This document shows, in pieces, positions 6,358 to 7,508 of a stretch of 7,508 nucleotides of DNA; the stretch's first letter is position 1, and each line of letters starts with the position of its first letter. The notes under the pieces were generated by a model that was not told the DNA's origin, made no database searches, and saw only the letters and a program-made list of their open reading frames with translations. A program made the translations under genes and the position numbers. Location of the stretch: the NCBI GenBank assembly GCA_937891565.1, contig CALAHA010000328.1, positions 1 through 7,508 on the forward strand, given 5' to 3'. The stretch comes from an uncultured Ilumatobacter sp. GTDB taxonomy: Bacteria > Actinomycetota > Acidimicrobiia > Acidimicrobiales > Ilumatobacteraceae.

Positions 6358-6363
6358 TACAGT
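6358..6363 (+). promoter_or_regulatory. Candidate -10 hexamer, leaderless membrane-protein transcript
   Basis: TACAGT is followed by seven bases and GTG 6371. CTACAG occurs twice, at 6348-6353 and 6357-6362, as a nine-base-period direct repeat, so the first copy (TACAGC) is a second, weaker candidate. Confidence 0.4.
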
Positions 6364-6370
6364 CATCCCG

Positions 6371-6844
6371 GTGGCAGAGGCGAAGAACACGACCGATTCA
6401 CGCCCGGGTCTTCCGCCTCCGATTCTCGACTTCACGGCGCCCCAACCAATCCAGCAACGCCCGGGGCAGGTGACCGCAGGCTGGCAGATGCTGCTCGGTG
6501 CTGCGTGGACCGCCTCGTTCTTCGCATTCGCCGCAGTCTGGAAGACCAGCCAGGACATCGGCATCAGCACGTGGTGGCTCGGTGCTCGAGCCCAGCCACA
6601 GTCGGTGCCGATCAAGATCATCCCGTTCGTCTTGACCATCGTCATCGGGCTCGCGGCGATCTGCAACCTTCGTCGGGTTGCCCTGATCAGCCTCGCTGGC
6701 TCATTAGGGGTCGCACTGATTGCTGTGTTCGATATCTCACGATCAGGCGGATTAGCCGCGATCGAGTTCGCCATAGCGGCCAGCCTCTCCGCCATTTCGG
6801 TCGGCGCATTCACCGGCACCTACCGGGCAGCCACGACCGTCTGA
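6371..6844 (+). CDS. Hypothetical four-helix membrane protein
   Basis: A protein of 157 residues that I do not recognise. A Pro-rich hydrophilic N-terminus (1-38) is followed by four likely membrane segments: about 40-57, 83-99, 103-120 and 128-148. Trp/Gln-rich residues between helices 1 and 2 (58-80, including STWWLGARAQPQ) could lie on the outer face. Loops are short, and Arg101 and Arg102 lie between helices 2 and 3, on the inner side if the positive-inside rule holds. No catalytic motif is visible. The GTG start is chosen because it is the first in-frame start and sits seven bases after a TANNNT hexamer; no Shine-Dalgarno is present. It is divergent from the glycosyltransferase gene and 107 bases upstream of argG in the same direction. 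Being an expressed gene is supported by continuous hydrophobic periodicity and the lack of a better reading on the other strand. Confidence 0.7.
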   Translation: MAEAKNTTDSRPGLPPPILDFTAPQPIQQRPGQVTAGWQMLLGAAWTASFFAFAAVWKTSQDIGISTWWLGARAQPQSVPIKIIPFVLTIVIGLAAICNLRRVALISLAGSLGVALIAVFDISRSGGLAAIEFAIAASLSAISVGAFTGTYRAATTV

Positions 6845-6937
6845 CGAGCCGCCTGACCGGGCTCCCCAGCGTGGCTATCTGGTCGATCAAGCTCGGTCCT
6901 GTCGGCGCGAGTTCGTGAGCCGACGCAGTCGCGGCGA

Positions 6938-6943
6938 TATCGT
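6938..6943 (+). promoter_or_regulatory. Candidate -10 hexamer for argG
   Basis: TATCGT is followed by eight bases and ATG 6952, again a leaderless-type layout. The 107-base gap before argG (6845-6951) otherwise shows no T-tailed hairpin and no arginine-repressor-like AT-rich box that I can recognise. Confidence 0.35.
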
Positions 6944-6951
6944 CGGTTCCC

Positions 6952-7508
6952 ATGTCTGACGCCAAGCAGGTCCCCGGTGGATCCAACGCCAAGGTCCTCA
7001 TGTCGCTCCCCGTTGGCGAACGCGTCGGCATTGCCTTTTCTGGCGGGCTCGACACATCAGCCGCGGTGGCGTGGATGCGTGAGCGCGGTGCCATTCCCTA
7101 CACGTACACCGCCGACCTCGGTCAGCCCGATGAGCCTGATCTCGAGGGTGTTCCGACGCGTGCCAAGCAGTACGGGGCCGAAGAAGCACGCATCGTTGAT
7201 TGCCGCGACGAATTAGTCCGTGAGGGCCTCATCGCCATCCAATGTGGTGCGTTCCACATCGGCTCCGGTGGCAAGACCTACTTCAACACCACTCCACTGG
7301 GCCGCGCCGTCACCGGCACGCTGCTCGTGCGGGCAATGGCCGACGACGGCGTCGACATCTGGGGCGACGGGTCCACGTACAAGGGCAACGACATCGAACG
7401 CTTCTATCGCTACGGGTTGCTCGTCAACGAGAACCTGCGCATTTACAAGCCGTGGCTCGACCCCACGTTCGTCGACGAACTCGGTGGACGCCAGGGCATG
7501 AGCGAATT
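6952..7508 (+). CDS. argG: Argininosuccinate synthase, long (E. coli-type) class, 5' part
   Basis: Joins citrulline and aspartate with ATP to make argininosuccinate, the penultimate step of arginine synthesis, in the cytoplasm. 185 residues are visible of an expected roughly 445; the gene runs off the right edge. The ATP pyrophosphatase loop is SGGLDTS (30-36). YTADLGQPDEPD, IQCGAFHIGSGG, TYFNTTPLGRAVTG, GDGSTYKGNDIERF and YKPWLD follow in the order found in the long E. coli ArgG class, which differs from the shorter class common in many bacteria. ATG 6952 gives an N-terminus slightly longer than E. coli's; ATG 7000 is an alternative, with AAGG five bases upstream, beginning just before LPVG. 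The -10 spacing favours 6952. No other arginine gene lies in the window. Confidence 0.95.
   Translation, partial: MSDAKQVPGGSNAKVLMSLPVGERVGIAFSGGLDTSAAVAWMRERGAIPYTYTADLGQPDEPDLEGVPTRAKQYGAEEARIVDCRDELVREGLIAIQCGAFHIGSGGKTYFNTTPLGRAVTGTLLVRAMADDGVDIWGDGSTYKGNDIERFYRYGLLVNENLRIYKPWLDPTFVDELGGRQGMSE

Noticed and set aside
6848..6866. GAGCC...GGCTC hairpin after the membrane-protein gene
   Set aside because: Only five pairs with a nine-base loop and no T-run; too weak to call a terminator.

Overview
The window looks like chromosomal DNA of a GC-rich actinobacterium. A marine or freshwater acidimicrobial lineage is possible, but that is inference from gene style and not from any marker. Supporting signs are high GC with GC-ending codons, GTG starts, starts that lack a Shine-Dalgarno but sit 7-9 bases after a TANNNT hexamer (leaderless style), Thr/Pro-rich secreted proteins, and a lipoprotein metallopeptidase. 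No phage, insertion sequence, CRISPR array, tRNA or rRNA was seen, and no gene-free stretch exceeds about 230 bases.

Layout. On the minus strand, 1-1463 carries two ATPase genes of a branched-chain amino acid (LivGF-type) ABC importer, overlapping by ATGA; livF runs off the left edge just before its expected end. A 227-base divergent intergenic region (1464-1690) follows. Next is a plus-strand lipoprotein of the neutral zinc metallopeptidase (YpfJ-like) type (1691-3241). It converges, with a 13-base gap, on a minus-strand group reading right to left: a GT2 glycosyltransferase (5549-6313), a membrane-anchored L,D-transpeptidase with a peptidoglycan-binding domain and a Thr-rich tail (4196-5428), and an alpha/beta hydrolase (3255-4199) joined to the transpeptidase gene by a GTGA overlap. 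Divergent from the glycosyltransferase are a small four-helix membrane protein (6371-6844) and the 5' part of argG, argininosuccinate synthase of the long E. coli type (6952-7508, cut by the right edge).

How the genes fit together. The left end is amino acid uptake and the right end is arginine biosynthesis. The middle is a cell-envelope neighbourhood: cross-linking of peptidoglycan, a lipid-linked-sugar type glycosyltransferase, and an exported metallopeptidase.

The most unusual item is the metallopeptidase. Its second half is a diverged copy of the first: the four-cysteine pattern and an E...DC.AGAW block are repeated, but the HExxH zinc site has become WAEAA. It therefore appears to be an active peptidase domain fused to a dead one. 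Most of the rest is ordinary housekeeping; I found no clear new multi-gene system.
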